DNA from: Catenaria anguillulae PL171
Lineage: Eukaryota > Blastocladiomycota > Blastocladiomycetes > Blastocladiales > Catenariaceae
DNA length: 64,000 bases
Direction: 5' to 3'
NCBI GenBank assembly: GCA_002102555.1
Contig: MCFL01000002.1
Coordinates: forward strand, 372,001 to 436,000
Below, piece after piece: positions 1 through 11,032 of this stretch. Under the pieces are notes generated by a model, which saw nothing but the letters and a program-made list of their open reading frames with translations, was not told where the DNA came from and made no database searches. Positions within the stretch are counted from its first letter, which is position 1, and every line of letters starts with the position of its first letter. The translations under genes and the position numbers were made by a program.

Positions 1-1520
1 CCCGTGTCGATGTCCTGGCTCACGAACCCTCGCTCAACAACTCGCGCGATCTTGCTCTCGTGCTCGCACACGACTTGCTGTTTGCTCGCCGCGGCATCTT
101 GTGCGGAGGCTGGGTCAAGCCCGTCATGATGCGCCATCGCACGGCACTTCGGGCGGCGCTCGTTGCCATTGCGCGCGAAAAGGGGATTGAAATTGCCCAA
201 GGAACTGGACACGCCAAAGTGGCTGCGGCCGTCATGGCGTACGTCGAGGGGGACCAACCAAGTGTCCCACTGCCGCGCTACGTGCGCGTGAATACGCTCA
301 AGACGTCGGTGGATGTCGTCATCAAGCAGTTTGATTCGCTCGCTCAGGCACATGCGCTTGCAAGCGCAGGATCTGCTGTCCGCGGCAAGGGCAAGGGCAA
401 GAGCGGCGGAAAGTATGGGCGTCAATTGCAAATTTGGCGGCGTTCTTCACGACTGGAAGCAGCTCGAAAAGGGCCACTTTTACCAAGACCCACATTTGCC
501 GTCGCTGCTTGTGTTTCCACCCTCGACCGATTTCCACCTCGAGCCCATGTACACGCATGGCGAAATCATTCTTCAAGACAAGGCATCGTCATTTCCCGCA
601 CACATTCTGTCCCCACCCGAAGGCGCGCATTGCATCGACGGGTGCGCTGCCCCGGGTAACAAGACGTCGCACTTGTCGGCCATTCTCAACAACTCGGGCC
701 ACATCACGGCATACGATTTGGATTCGCGCAGGTTGGAGACACTCAAGACCATGACCAAGAAGGCAGGATGTACCAACATTGAGCCGGTGCATGGGAGCTT
801 TTTGGATGTGGAACCGCGGCGCATGCCCAAGTGACACACATTTTGCTGGATCCGTCGTGTTCCGGATCGGGGATTGTGGCGAGGTTGGATCATTTGGTGG
901 ATACCGAGTTGGTCGCCGAGGCCGAGCCGCGGCCCAAGCAAGGCCATGGGAAAGGCAAGAGCAAGGGAGCTGCGGCGACAGAGGAGAGTGAGGAGGATCG
1001 GTTGCAGGCGCTCGCAAAGTTCCAAATCGAGTGTGTGCTGCACGCCATGAAATGTACGTCTGGGTGTTGCACGACACCCTGCCGCCTGCGCAATTTCTCA
1101 CACTCGCAATTGTTGTCTCCAGTCCCAAACGTCCAATCCATAACCTACTCGACCTGCTCGATCCACCCGCAAGAAAACGAGCATGTAGTCGCTGCCATTC
1201 TCGCCGCCCAACCGTCATTTACGCTTGCTCCGCGCGATCGTGTCCTGCCAACGTGGACACATCGAGGCGACAAGGGTCAAGGATTGAGCGACGAGGATGC
1301 CGACAAGGTTGTCCGTGCTGGCCCGGAGGACGGCACAAATGGCTTCTTTGTTGCCTTGTTTGAGCGGCGTGCTGATGCGAGTGCGGGCGCCGCGGGTGTC
1401 CAAGGTGCAAAGAAACGAAAGGTGGATGGGGGCGAAACCGAGGATACGGCCAGTGGGGAGGTGGTTGCCAAGAAAAAGAAGCAGAAGCGAGTACACAAGA
1501 AACTGGCCATCAAAAAGTGA
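1..1520 (+). CDS. RCM1: NSUN5/Rcm1-type 25S rRNA (cytosine-C5) methyltransferase, 5' partial
   Basis: RsmB/NOP2/Sun-family enzyme. In yeast and human this family (Rcm1/NSUN5) methylates a cytosine in large-subunit rRNA in the nucleolus. Visible parts in order: RYVRVNTLKT near 280-305, the SAM-binding CAAPGNKTSHL near 645-675, the catalytic-loop LLDPSCSGSG near 843-870, then YSTCSIHPQENEHVV near 1145-1185, which holds the second catalytic-type Cys. A Lys-rich tail follows, ending at TGA 1518-1520. An intron at 1054-1122 (GTACGT...CAG, 69 bp) joins HAMK to FPNVQS, exactly as the family alignment demands. The start lies before the window. The reading frame slips near 415 and slips back near 810, with homology continuing across both points; no GT-AG intron fits either place, so single-base sequence errors are more likely than decay. 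Confidence 0.9.
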
Positions 1521-1852
1521 GGCCAAGAGCCACCCGTCATCAAGGATATAAAATGCACAACAGGACGTTGCAGCTGCATCCGTGTATTGTGATGCCCAAA
1601 TATGTGGTGGTGAAAGAGAGCACAACAAGAAAAATCTTACTGGAAGCTGTAAGGAAAAGAAGTGGAAAGTAGGAGAATAGGGAGGTAGGGTGCTATACAT
1701 CCGACTACTACATACGGTCAACGCCTTGAGCTCAGAAAAAAAAACATCAGAAACCAAATGAGAAAGCAACAGAAAACAAAACCCAAATGAACAGCCACAG
1801 CGCGGATTTCCGTATTAGATCAGGTATCAATGAAGGAATGGCACTCACCGCC

Positions 1853-3151
1853 TCACATCATGTTGGCGCGAATGAAGGTCGTCACTTGATCGTACACGAC
1901 GTAGAGAATACCACCGCCGGGGCCGAGACGCAGGACCTTGGGGACAAAGCCCTTGTACAAGGCGGTCGCACTAAACACGGAAGGAGAAGGAAATGGTGAC
2001 GTGAGGACTCACGTGCGGGTAATCAAGAAAAAAAAAAAAAAAAAAAAAAAACCCTGAAAGCATACCCTTCTTCCTTGGCGATTGTGGCCAATGCGGGCAA
2101 CGTCCAGTTGTACTTGCGCACAGTGCCGACGGCCTGGTTTTGAATGCGAGTCTTGACGACGTCGAATGGCGTATTGAGCATGGTACCGAATGCACCTCCA
2201 ATGGTGCCCGAAATGAACTTGTTGCCCATGCTACCCCAGTACGTCTGCGGAGAATGCGAAATGCAGTGGAGCCCATTGACTTCAGCTCAGTTTCTCGTGG
2301 CATAAAGGAGAATGGGACGCAAAGAACGTACATCGGTATGGGGCAGATTGTCATTGACAATGTTGATGACCGAGAAGTACCCGCCGTTCCATGTGGCGTG
2401 CCTCCACAAGGTGGCCTCGAGACCCTTGAAAAACGCCAAGGGCCCTCCTCACGTGCAATCTTGAAGATGCAATCCAATGTCGACTTGTACTTGCCCGCAT
2501 TGTTCTTGTCCTGCAGCCGGATCTTGACCAACTCGAACGACACAACCAAAAATGCCTCGGTACACCCAGCAGACACACCCGTCAATGTGACAAGGTGCTG
2601 CGGCATCTTGCCCTGGACATTGAACATCTTTTTGTACATGGCCGTGTACTGCTCACTGGAGAGGATGAAAAAGAAGAACAATGCGTCGCGAACAAAGTGA
2701 AACGTGAGCAACGCAATGGCGGAAAGATTGGTTGGGGACTGAGGCGGAGAAAACCATGAGACGCACTTTGCCGCAAACTTTGTTGCCCGCTTGGGCGCCT
2801 CGACAAGGATTGGTGGAAGGATGCCGCGATACAGACGCCCAAAGCCTTCTTGCTTGATGATTTTGCGGAAGCAGTCGGCAATGGACGTGTAGCCGTCGGG
2901 TCCACCCTTGCCGACTTGAAGCTGGAAGCGCGTCTTGACAACTATTGAGAGGGCCACGTTCGGAAAAGAGTGAGCGGTAATGTCCCGTGGTTTGTAGACG
3001 ACACGGCCGACGCACCATCGAGCGGGTACATAGTGACGAGCTCGGTCACGCCAGCGACGGCACCGGCAAACAGCTGCCAGTGGAAGGGCAAAGGCTTGAC
3101 GGGCACAGGCGTCGTAGGACTGGCGGCTTTGGCAGGCGTAGGATTTGACAT
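1853..3151 (-). CDS. ODC1: Mitochondrial 2-oxodicarboxylate carrier (SLC25A21/Odc1 type)
   Basis: Inner-membrane carrier that in this family exchanges 2-oxoadipate and 2-oxoglutarate. It has three mitochondrial-carrier repeats with signatures MYPLDVVKTRFQ, SFELVKIRLQDK and TPFDVVKTRIQ, each followed by an EG(F/P) stretch, plus the Odc-type GILPPILVEAPKRATKFA. Exons read from splice sites: 3016-3151, 2767-2941, 2332-2655, 2066-2243, 1853-1970; introns are 74-111 bp with donors GTGCGT, GTGCGT, GTACGT and GTATGC. Start ATG 3149-3151 (MSNPTPAK); stop TGA 1853-1855. One frame slip near 2440 (EEGP/LAFFKG) is probably a missing base. The last intron carries a 24-nt T run on the coding strand. It lies tail-to-tail with the NSUN5 gene. 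Confidence 0.9.
2028..2051. repeat. Poly-A (poly-T on the gene strand) homopolymer inside an intron
   Basis: Twenty-four consecutive A residues on the + strand, inside the last intron (1971-2065) of the carrier gene. On the coding strand this is a long T run downstream of the donor, followed by about 50 bases before the TTTAG acceptor. Confidence 0.9.
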
Positions 3152-4069
3152 ATTGGCGGGTCGGCGGGGGGGGGGGGTCGAGTATCTCTCTGCACACGCC
3201 AAGATTGCCGCAAGATCACGATGTGTGCGGTGCGATGGTTAGCCAAGATCGATCCGTTGTGGGCAGGGACACATGGCTCAAGCGCCGATCAAGAGTGCGA
3301 ACGGCGGCAGCGGTCTGGGGCTCGGACGAGGTCATGTGCGGACACGACGAATCGGTAACGGGCCGTACATACAGGATGGGGATTCAGAACCTGGATGCAA
3401 GTGTCAATTACAAGGACATGGACGTGAACATGGACATGGAATACATGAGCGTATCAACATGGATTCAAAGTCAAAGAGAAACGGCCACGGGGGCTATGTA
3501 TGTAGAGACAAGGAAGAGGACGTGGTTCCTTTTTAGACTTTGCATGCCGTGCGTTGCGTTGGAGTCAGGCGCGTCTGTGTCCGAAGTTCCCCCACCGTGA
3601 CCGTGACCGCGCGTGCCGCTTGAAATTGCTCTGTTGGCCCAACAGTTTTCAACCCAATTTCGGGCCGCATGGCTCGCTCAGCAGCACACTGCCCGAGGCC
3701 TTGTCAGCTCCATGGTCCTCTTCACTTTTCACGGCGATTACCTACACACATCTCGGAGGCGAACGTCGTCGTCATACTATGTAGCTTAGCAACTGTGCCC
3801 GATCATGGCCATCGCTCTTTCAGGCTTCCTTGTGCGAGCCTTACCGTTCACGCCCGGCATGAGGAGCAAGTCGGGCATCCGGTGGCTGGCATCGCGGACT
3901 CATTTTAATTCGATGCACGTGATGATTTGGACGCGTCCCGCCGATCTCTTTCTACATTGATTTCCCAAACCTGCTGCCGGTGCTGGTCTTCTGGCCTCGA
4001 GCTCGCACCATGGTTTGAGAGGCCACAACAAATGAATGAAAGGACCTGATGCAGTTGAACCTGGGAAAC
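3152..4069. other. Intergenic region between divergent carrier and meckelin genes
   Basis: About 0.9 kb between two divergently transcribed genes. It holds a 12-G run at 3166-3177 just upstream of the carrier start and a purine-rich stretch with repeated gacatgga-like units near 3410-3450. I recognise no RNA gene or protein here; short open frames have no convincing features. It probably contains both promoters. Confidence 0.5.
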
Positions 4070-7000
4070 ATGCTACGCAAGATGAATCAAACATACTGGA
4101 TTGTGTTCCTGCTCATTCTCCTCTCGTTGGGTGTGGGAATGTGACTGCTCAGTCTCAACAACAAGTCTCGCCAGTGCCGTGCCGTTCGTCAGCTCAAGGC
4201 TTGGAACTCTCGCTCGGGCCAGTTCCGTTTCTTCCCAGCTGCCCCGCATGCCCATCTGGTTCCACGTTATCGTCCTGTAAGTTTTCCTTTCTCGTCATCT
4301 GCGCCTGTTTGGCCAGCAACCTGGTTGCCTGATCGCACAATGGACGTGATCTTTCTCATTACCAGCAGGATGCACATGTGCATTTCACTCGGTTGCGAGT
4401 GCTTCAACGGGCACCTGCACAGCTTGCTCAAGCAATGAGGTCGGTATGCCTCTCGTTGCATGCCGCAGAAGAGATTCGCGCCTCATAATCGACCCATGAT
4501 GTAGATGACCGTGCCAAGCTTGAGTCAGTGTATTCCATGTCCATCCACGGCAACATACAACTCCACATCGCAAACCTGCGAATGTCCTCAGTTTCAGCGT
4601 ATCGGTGTGTTTCGCATTGACAGCGTTCGAGACAGCCCTCTCAACGGAAGGCTGACACGATACCCCTCACCGTACCGCTCCAGTTCTTAGCCCTGTCTCG
4701 TCGACAAACAGCGCTGTCCGGGCTCAATGCATGCAATGTCCCACCGGGACATACCCGTCTTCAGATCAATTGTCGTGCCTTCCGTGCCCAGACTCAACAA
4801 TGACACCAACCTATGTCTCAACCACTTCCCCTCCGTCCTATACGTGCTCATGCAGACAGACAAGCACCGCAAGCAAAGACAATGCAAGCTGTCTTCCGCA
4901 ATCCTACGTGACTACCATGCAAGCAGTATACGCGAATCACGAGATCCTTTCTGTCAACGTATTACATTTCTTTTTGATTCCTTCGCTCTGGTCCAACCGC
5001 GATTGTTTCTCACCGTGTCAACTGCTCCCGGCACAAAAACAGGTCTCGGCGGCGACAAGCGGTGTGGTCAATCAACAGCTCATTTCTTCCCCATTGCTGG
5101 CTGCCACTTTCCTTCCATCACTCTATCAATGCTCGCAGGGCAATCCGGCTCCACAAGGTGTCTCGCCCACCGCCTGCCAACGAGTCGCTAACCTTTGCGC
5201 CCTCGCCTATGGCGACCCAGCACACCCTATCTGCATCGCCTATCTCACTTCACTCTTGGCCCAAGCGCCACCTTCGTCGCTTCCTGCAAAAGACTCACGC
5301 GTCACTCTTGGCTCTGCGTATTCAACAACCGGTGCCATCAACGTCACCATCGCCAGCTATTGGCTCAACGGCACGATCGACTCGGTTCAGCCTTGGGCTT
5401 CATGGCTCTCTGGTGTATGCGGAGACGTGGCGTCAAGCATCACATCGACATCATCCTCCAACCCGCTGTCGCTCATTGCAGGCGTCGGAAGCATGGCCAG
5501 ATGTTCGCTCTCCATGGCCAAATCTGCGAACCGCATCTTTGAAGCATATCTTATTGACTTGACGGGCTATCACTGGCCAATTCCAATATTTGTCGCCAAG
5601 GGATCGCGCACTCGTCGCTTCTTTTTGTACGATGATGCAACACTTACCACATTCCCAAGCGTGACTCGCGTAGCAACATCCGTGGCACTTTCATTTCCCA
5701 TGCTCGGCGCCGAATCCTATGGGCTTCCTCACATCTCGATTACACACAAGGAATCCGCTCTCTCAACAACCACACCAACGTTCGCTCCGCTCGTCACGAC
5801 TGTCGAGTACATCCTTGACACGCACTCGTTCTGGGACATGTTCCACATTGGCGCACCCGTCGCTTCCGTCATGGTGGGCGCCATCTGGCTCGCGCGCGTG
5901 AGCTCGCCCAGCAGACAGCACGTCAACCTTGCCGACCCATGGTCGGCAATCCAGATGCTCGATTTGCTTTTGGAAATGATTGCTCCCGGAACAGCGCTTG
6001 CAACGGGCGTCATCATGGTGTACGTTTGGGTGTTTTACACGTTTCAGGGCGGCGCGGCCGGCGGCAAGTGGTTCATGTGGTTACCTGGGCCACTGGACGA
6101 GAAGAGCTTTCGCGATGCCGTGCTTGCTGCGCTTGTGTTGCAAGCAGTACATATTGCTGTGGTATTGTATGCGCAGGTGGTCCGGACGAGGGTGTATTTG
6201 ATTGATTGGGAAAAGCCGGTCAAGGATGGGTCGCCGGTTAGCACATGGAGGGCTGTGCACGCGGCTAGGAAATACATCGAGACGGCGGGATACGCAAGAT
6301 CGATTGCCGGATGGGCATGCTTGTTGGCAGCCTTGGTACCAATCAAGAGCGACAGTTGGTTCTTGGCGTGCGCAGAGCATACACTCGTGATTTTGGGCTT
6401 GTGGTGCGGGATCGTACGTCATTTTTTTCTTCATGGCGGGGCAGTGCTTCTGCTGGGCCCGTTCTCATTGCAAAACTGACCTTTTATATCATCATTCTCA
6501 AGTACATGCTGAGGACTCTCCTCATTGAACCCTACTTTTCGAATCCTCCCTTGGAATTCGTTGACTTCTTGTCCATTGTCAACATCTCTGTCCTCATTCT
6601 TGCGCCCAATTCGGATCCCTGCGCCTACTACCTTCACGGTCGGTCCGTGTTCCCAGTCACTGACACGGACATGTCCACGGTGCAAGCCAATCTCAAGCGT
6701 GAAGCCACTGACGCCGTCAGTCGACGTGGGCTCACCAACACGGACGATGTTCTCTTTACCGTCAAGCCATCCATGGGACTCGTCAAGGCGCTCGACACGA
6801 TTGAGAATGTATTTGCAGCCGACATGCTTTCAAACCCACTCGGATCGCCAACATCCCCGGCGCAAACTGGTGGCGGCCAAGACACTGATCCGCTCTTGCT
6901 CCTGGGGCAGCGAGGAGCGGCATGCACGCAAGGCGGCAGCTGCCACCGATTCAAGTATCGATACTCGGGTTAGCGAGCGGAGGTGCAGCAGGGCAGCTAA

Positions 7001-7479
7001 GCATTTCGGCGAACGCGAGACGACACACTACCCTGCATACCTTTTTGTCGAGGTGGATCGATCAAACACTCAAGGAGCAGCAGTACGAGGTGATTACGCG
7101 GCCATTTTTGGATCGGCTTTTTGATACGTTTCCACAGGCAAAGCCAAACACGTCCATCTTTGCAGGCGGTTCGTTCCACGTCCACCCATTTGTCAGGCAG
7201 CAGGTGAGATGATGCCTGAGATCCTCACTCACCCGCATGCATTGTATAGAATCCGAGCCTGTGTTTCTCGACTGCATGTGGGCCGGAATGGAGACCCAAG
7301 TGCTCATTCTGACGCTTCTTGCTTACAACCTCACGCTTATGGCATACGGATCTGTGTCCAGCGTTTCACCAGGACTGGTCGGCTTCTTTACTTATATTGG
7401 ATTGCAGTGGACGAGGCGAGCCTTGTGTGTGCAGTTTGTCGCACGGTCAACTGGCCTTGATTCCCGAATCATTGCTTGA
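4070..7479 (+). CDS. TMEM67: Meckelin (TMEM67), ciliary transition-zone membrane protein
   Basis: Meckelin is a Frizzled-like multi-pass protein of the ciliary transition zone (MKS complex). A hydrophobic leader (MNQTYWIVFLLILLSLGVG, ATG at 4070 or 4082) is followed by Cys-rich units (CPACPSG, CTACSS, QCIPCPSTA, MQCPTGTYP, LSCLPCP) spanning 4220-4830. After a large ectodomain come membrane segments near 5840-6400 and the family hallmark LIDWEKPVKDGSPVSTWR near 6197. Later the highly conserved FVDFLSIVNISVLIL and YYLHGRSV (6560-6655) and a C-terminal membrane segment appear; stop TGA 7477-7479. Clear introns: 4277-4365 (GTAAGT), 6414-6502 (GTACGT), 7169-7249 (GTTCGT). Two more lie near 4444-4504 and about 4600-4690. 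Frame slips near 4130, 6895 and 7000 are likely sequence errors. It is convergent with a kinesin gene 72 bp away. Confidence 0.88.
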
Positions 7480-7551
7480 GTATGTATACAAATGCATTTA
7501 TTCTTGCGACATAACAAGAAACGACTGGGGAACAGTCTGAGCTTGTTGGGG

Positions 7552-9700
7552 TCAGCCAGTCAGTTTCGCAATTTCAGCATCCAATCGGTTGACATCTGCT
7601 CGCAACGAGTTGAGATCCGGCACTTCCCCAGATGGTGACTGCATCGAGTACATGGGAGACATTGGAAGTACAGGCAAGTCCTGTGAATGCGGAACACCCA
7701 TTGGACTATTCGCCGCAATACGCTGCTTGGCAGACTTTGATGCATTTGGAACCCCCGACTTGGTTGTTGGCGCACGGCGCCCTGCTGCTTTTCCACCTGT
7801 AGGTGGCGGTGAAGTCGCAGGTATGGAGCCTCGCCTATCGGCGGTCGCGAGCGTGGGCTGCATGATTTGCTGTCGCCCCGGCCCTGGCGGTGGCGATCGC
7901 ACGGCACTTTGCTGCAGCTGCTGGGGCAACTGGCTGCGCTGAGCGATGGCAACCTGACCGGGTTTCCCACCTTGTAACCGGTCGAGTTGCTCTCTGAGCG
8001 CCTCATTTTCGCGCATAAGATTGGCATAGGCGTGGTCTGTTCGCTGCTTGGCGGCAACCAGTTGCATCTATAACAGGGTAGATGAGCTCACTTTGCAAGC
8101 CGCGAGTCGTACGTGGAAAGCAGGTAAGGCGTACATTTTCGAACTTCAATGAATCAATCTCTACTCCATACGTTTGAGCCATTTGCGCAATTGCCTGAGG
8201 GTCGCCTGGTCCTCCATTCACAAAGGGAGTCCCTTGCATTGCCGCTCGGAGCTGACCGTTCTCTTCGCGCAAAATCTTGACTTCCTTCTTGAGCTTGACG
8301 ATGAGCTCCTCGCGAGGATCGAGCTGGACTGACGGTCGATTACGAATGCGTTTCGCTCGAGATGCGTAGCGGAGGGTTTGAATTGTCTCAGTGAGTACTT
8401 GGGTCGCTGGTGAAATGCATGCAATCTGTGGTAAAACACGGGCGAGTTGGAAATGAGAAGAGAACAAGAATGGCGGGGCTCTCCAGCAAGCGTACCATGA
8501 GGGCAAGCCCGTTCCCACCCAAGCTGTCCATGAGGAGCTTGGTCAGTTTCGAGTCGCGGTATGGAATATGACCGGTTTTGCGCTTTGGGTCCGACAGTGC
8601 GGAAATGCAGCTCCCTTTTTTGACAGAAATGTGACGGGCATTGTCAGTGGTCCAAAGCCGTCACCCATAAAAATGGCCAAACAATGACGTACCAAGCACG
8701 AGTAAACTGCGGTTGATGTTTCCCGTCTCCGTCAAGGCATCCCCAGTCGTCTTGCTTTCCTTGACCCTCTCACTCCCCGCCAAATCCACAAAGCTAATCT
8801 TGCCAAACTTTTGAATGATGCGTGTGTCAACCTCGCCGTTCGGCGTTGCAGCCCCATTCATGCCCGTGGGCTCCTCCTCAGACTCAATGTACACAGTCAA
8901 AATGCTGTGCGACCGTGACGACCGCTCGTTGAGCGCGTGAGCCCCTGTGGTTCGATTCCGCAATCCTTCCTCCAACACAGCGAGGCAATCGTCCAATACA
9001 TCGCACTCGACGACAAACAGGTTCTCGACATAAAACCCGCGATCTCTGCGCCACCGCACGGGAAGCGCAGCTGCGGTTGGGTTGAGCAAGTCTTGCACGC
9101 TTTCATTGTAAATCTCGAGGTAAGCGGCACGGACAGTGTACTTTATGTGCGGGGACGCAGAAATGACTTCGAAAAGGTGTCGAAGCGCGCGAGGAATGAC
9201 GCCCTGGGTCTCTGGCTTGAGCGGGCCTGGTGGACCTGTCATGGTGAATGTCTTGCCCGATCCTGTTTGGCCAAAGGCAAAGACGGTCGCCGAGTATCCG
9301 GCCACTGCGCGGTTGACGAGATCAATAACACCGGAATCGTCAAATACAGACGGCTGCTGGGATGTTTCCGGGTACACTCTGTCAAATGTCATGTTTTTCG
9401 GTCCGGATTCCTGCATCACCGCGACGGTTTGCCCATCCTCGAGGCATACGATTCCGCGAGGGTTGTCTCCATTTTGTTCTCGGTTTGTCAATGGCCGAAC
9501 TCTATGTCATGGACCGCTATCCATGCTTACCATTAGCACAGTGTGGATTCTGTTCCGAGTTTGCGAGTCCTCAGCACATACCGAACCACCACTCGGACGT
9601 GCTCTTCGCCGGCCCTTGTGGAAGCGCTTCGAGATGTTCCTCCACGTGATACAGGCGCGGACGGAGGGGCTGACACCGTCGTAAAGTCGAGGGGCTCCAT
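7552..9700 (-). CDS. Kinesin motor protein, KIF12-like
   Basis: Five exons (9582-9700, 8693-9501, 8496-8614, 8135-8425, 7552-8067) join in perfect frame to 617 residues; introns 67-80 bp, donors GTATGT, GTACGT, GTACGC, GTACGC. The N-terminal motor has VRVVVRVRPL, the P-loop GQTGSGKT, switch [10 protein letters not shown] and switch II DLAGSER, then [13 protein letters not shown] and [14 protein letters not shown]. The [15 protein letters not shown] segment in the middle of the motor matches KIF12 (kinesin-12/16 group) better than other kinesins. A short coiled coil ([28 protein letters not shown]) is followed by a Pro/Ser-rich tail. Start ATG 9698-9700. KIF12-like kinesins are mostly found in ciliated organisms; the neighbouring meckelin gene supports a flagellar role, which remains inference. 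Confidence 0.9.
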
Positions 9701-11032
9701 TTTAAGTTGAACAAGTTGACTTGAGGTTATTGCGATATGTGAAATGGGAGTCAAATGAATGAGTGTGACATGGTTCCGAAGTGTTGAATTGGTGTGCATA
9801 CACCGACAAGTCTGTGGACACACTTGCCGACGCGCCAAATCTGAACGTCGAATCCACATGTGGGAAACATGATATGTGCGAGCACGTCTGGAGAGAGTCC
9901 CAGAGCTGGAGGCGATGTTTGAGATGCGACGCCAGATGTCAAATGTACTACGCACCATTACGCTGCGGTTGTATTGGGTGTAACTGCACAATGTCCCATG
10001 ATGGGAGTTGGCAGCGACCATGTGGACGTTCTAGTACACTCAAGCCATAGGTCTAGAACAACAGAAAGGTCATGAACTGCCTCATCTCTCGCCACTGACA
10101 TTATTCATTGCTTGCGCCTGGAAGCCAATCTAATCGGTCTGGAAATTCATGAGCCTCATCCAGCCGACTTCCAGACACATTTAACCATTCCTGCTGGACT
10201 AGGCCCGAAAGGTTGATAGGATGGTGACGTTAACGATGGCATACTGAAATACCAGCTGCACGCATGATGCCGACTTGCTCGCGAAGCGGATTCATTATCG
10301 ACGCCGAGGCAAGAGCTTGGATTAATTGGTTGCCGTGCGCAGGTGCATGTCCCGGTGTTGTTGATGGTTGTAACTTTGCTATCGCATGATCCACCCAAGG
10401 GGCGAGCGGCTTTCGCTGGTAACCATTGTGAAGCTTTTGGCTTTGGAGACGCTTGACGGACCCGTCGGCGCCGACTTCAAGAGCCGGACCATCCCCTCGC
10501 CGACCGAAGGTCCGTTTATAGCCATACTCACCCAGTTCAACTCCCTGTCGCCTTCCAAGTTCCACTATTCCCACACTTGGCTTCGAGGTATGTGCCCGCC
10601 GCAACACTGCCTTTTGCGTGCATTGTGCATTGGGCCTATGGCACAGCTGTTTAAAGCCCAAGTCCCTCCCACACTTACTTTGTGCTGATATTTGATACTC
10701 ACGCTCGATACTGCGTACTTCCTGATGCTCCAGTCGTCGCCTCGATTGGATTCATTTTCATTTTCATTTTCCGCCACAACACGTCCGCAGGCACGGATTG
10801 TTTACCACGCGCTGGTCGCCACCCTCCACTCGATCTCACTCTACGCAAAAAGGTGCCACTCTTGACGCTCCTGGCGAGCACACCATACACAACACATATC
10901 CTCCTCCTCTCTCTTTACCTTATCCTTCCCTTCGTGGAACAAATCTTGCCCGCCGTTTCGCCATCAAGAATTTGCGACCACTTGACTTCCATACCGACCG
11001 ACGCTCGGATCACCCACTCCTTTGCCAAAACC
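9701..11032. other. Intergenic region upstream of kinesin and NADH dehydrogenase genes
   Basis: About 1.3 kb between divergent genes. No tRNA or rRNA was recognised. A 143-codon open frame on the minus strand (10230-10661, containing GEYGYKRTFGRRGDG) has acceptable composition but no motif I know and no clear splice context, so I do not call it a gene. The frame of the downstream gene stays open to 10682 but shows no conserved residues before ATG 11033. Confidence 0.4.

Noticed and set aside
8945-8960. Plus-strand GTTCGATTCC, like a tRNA B box
   Set aside because: It falls inside the kinesin motor exon in a conserved coding stretch; no tRNA fold is present around it.
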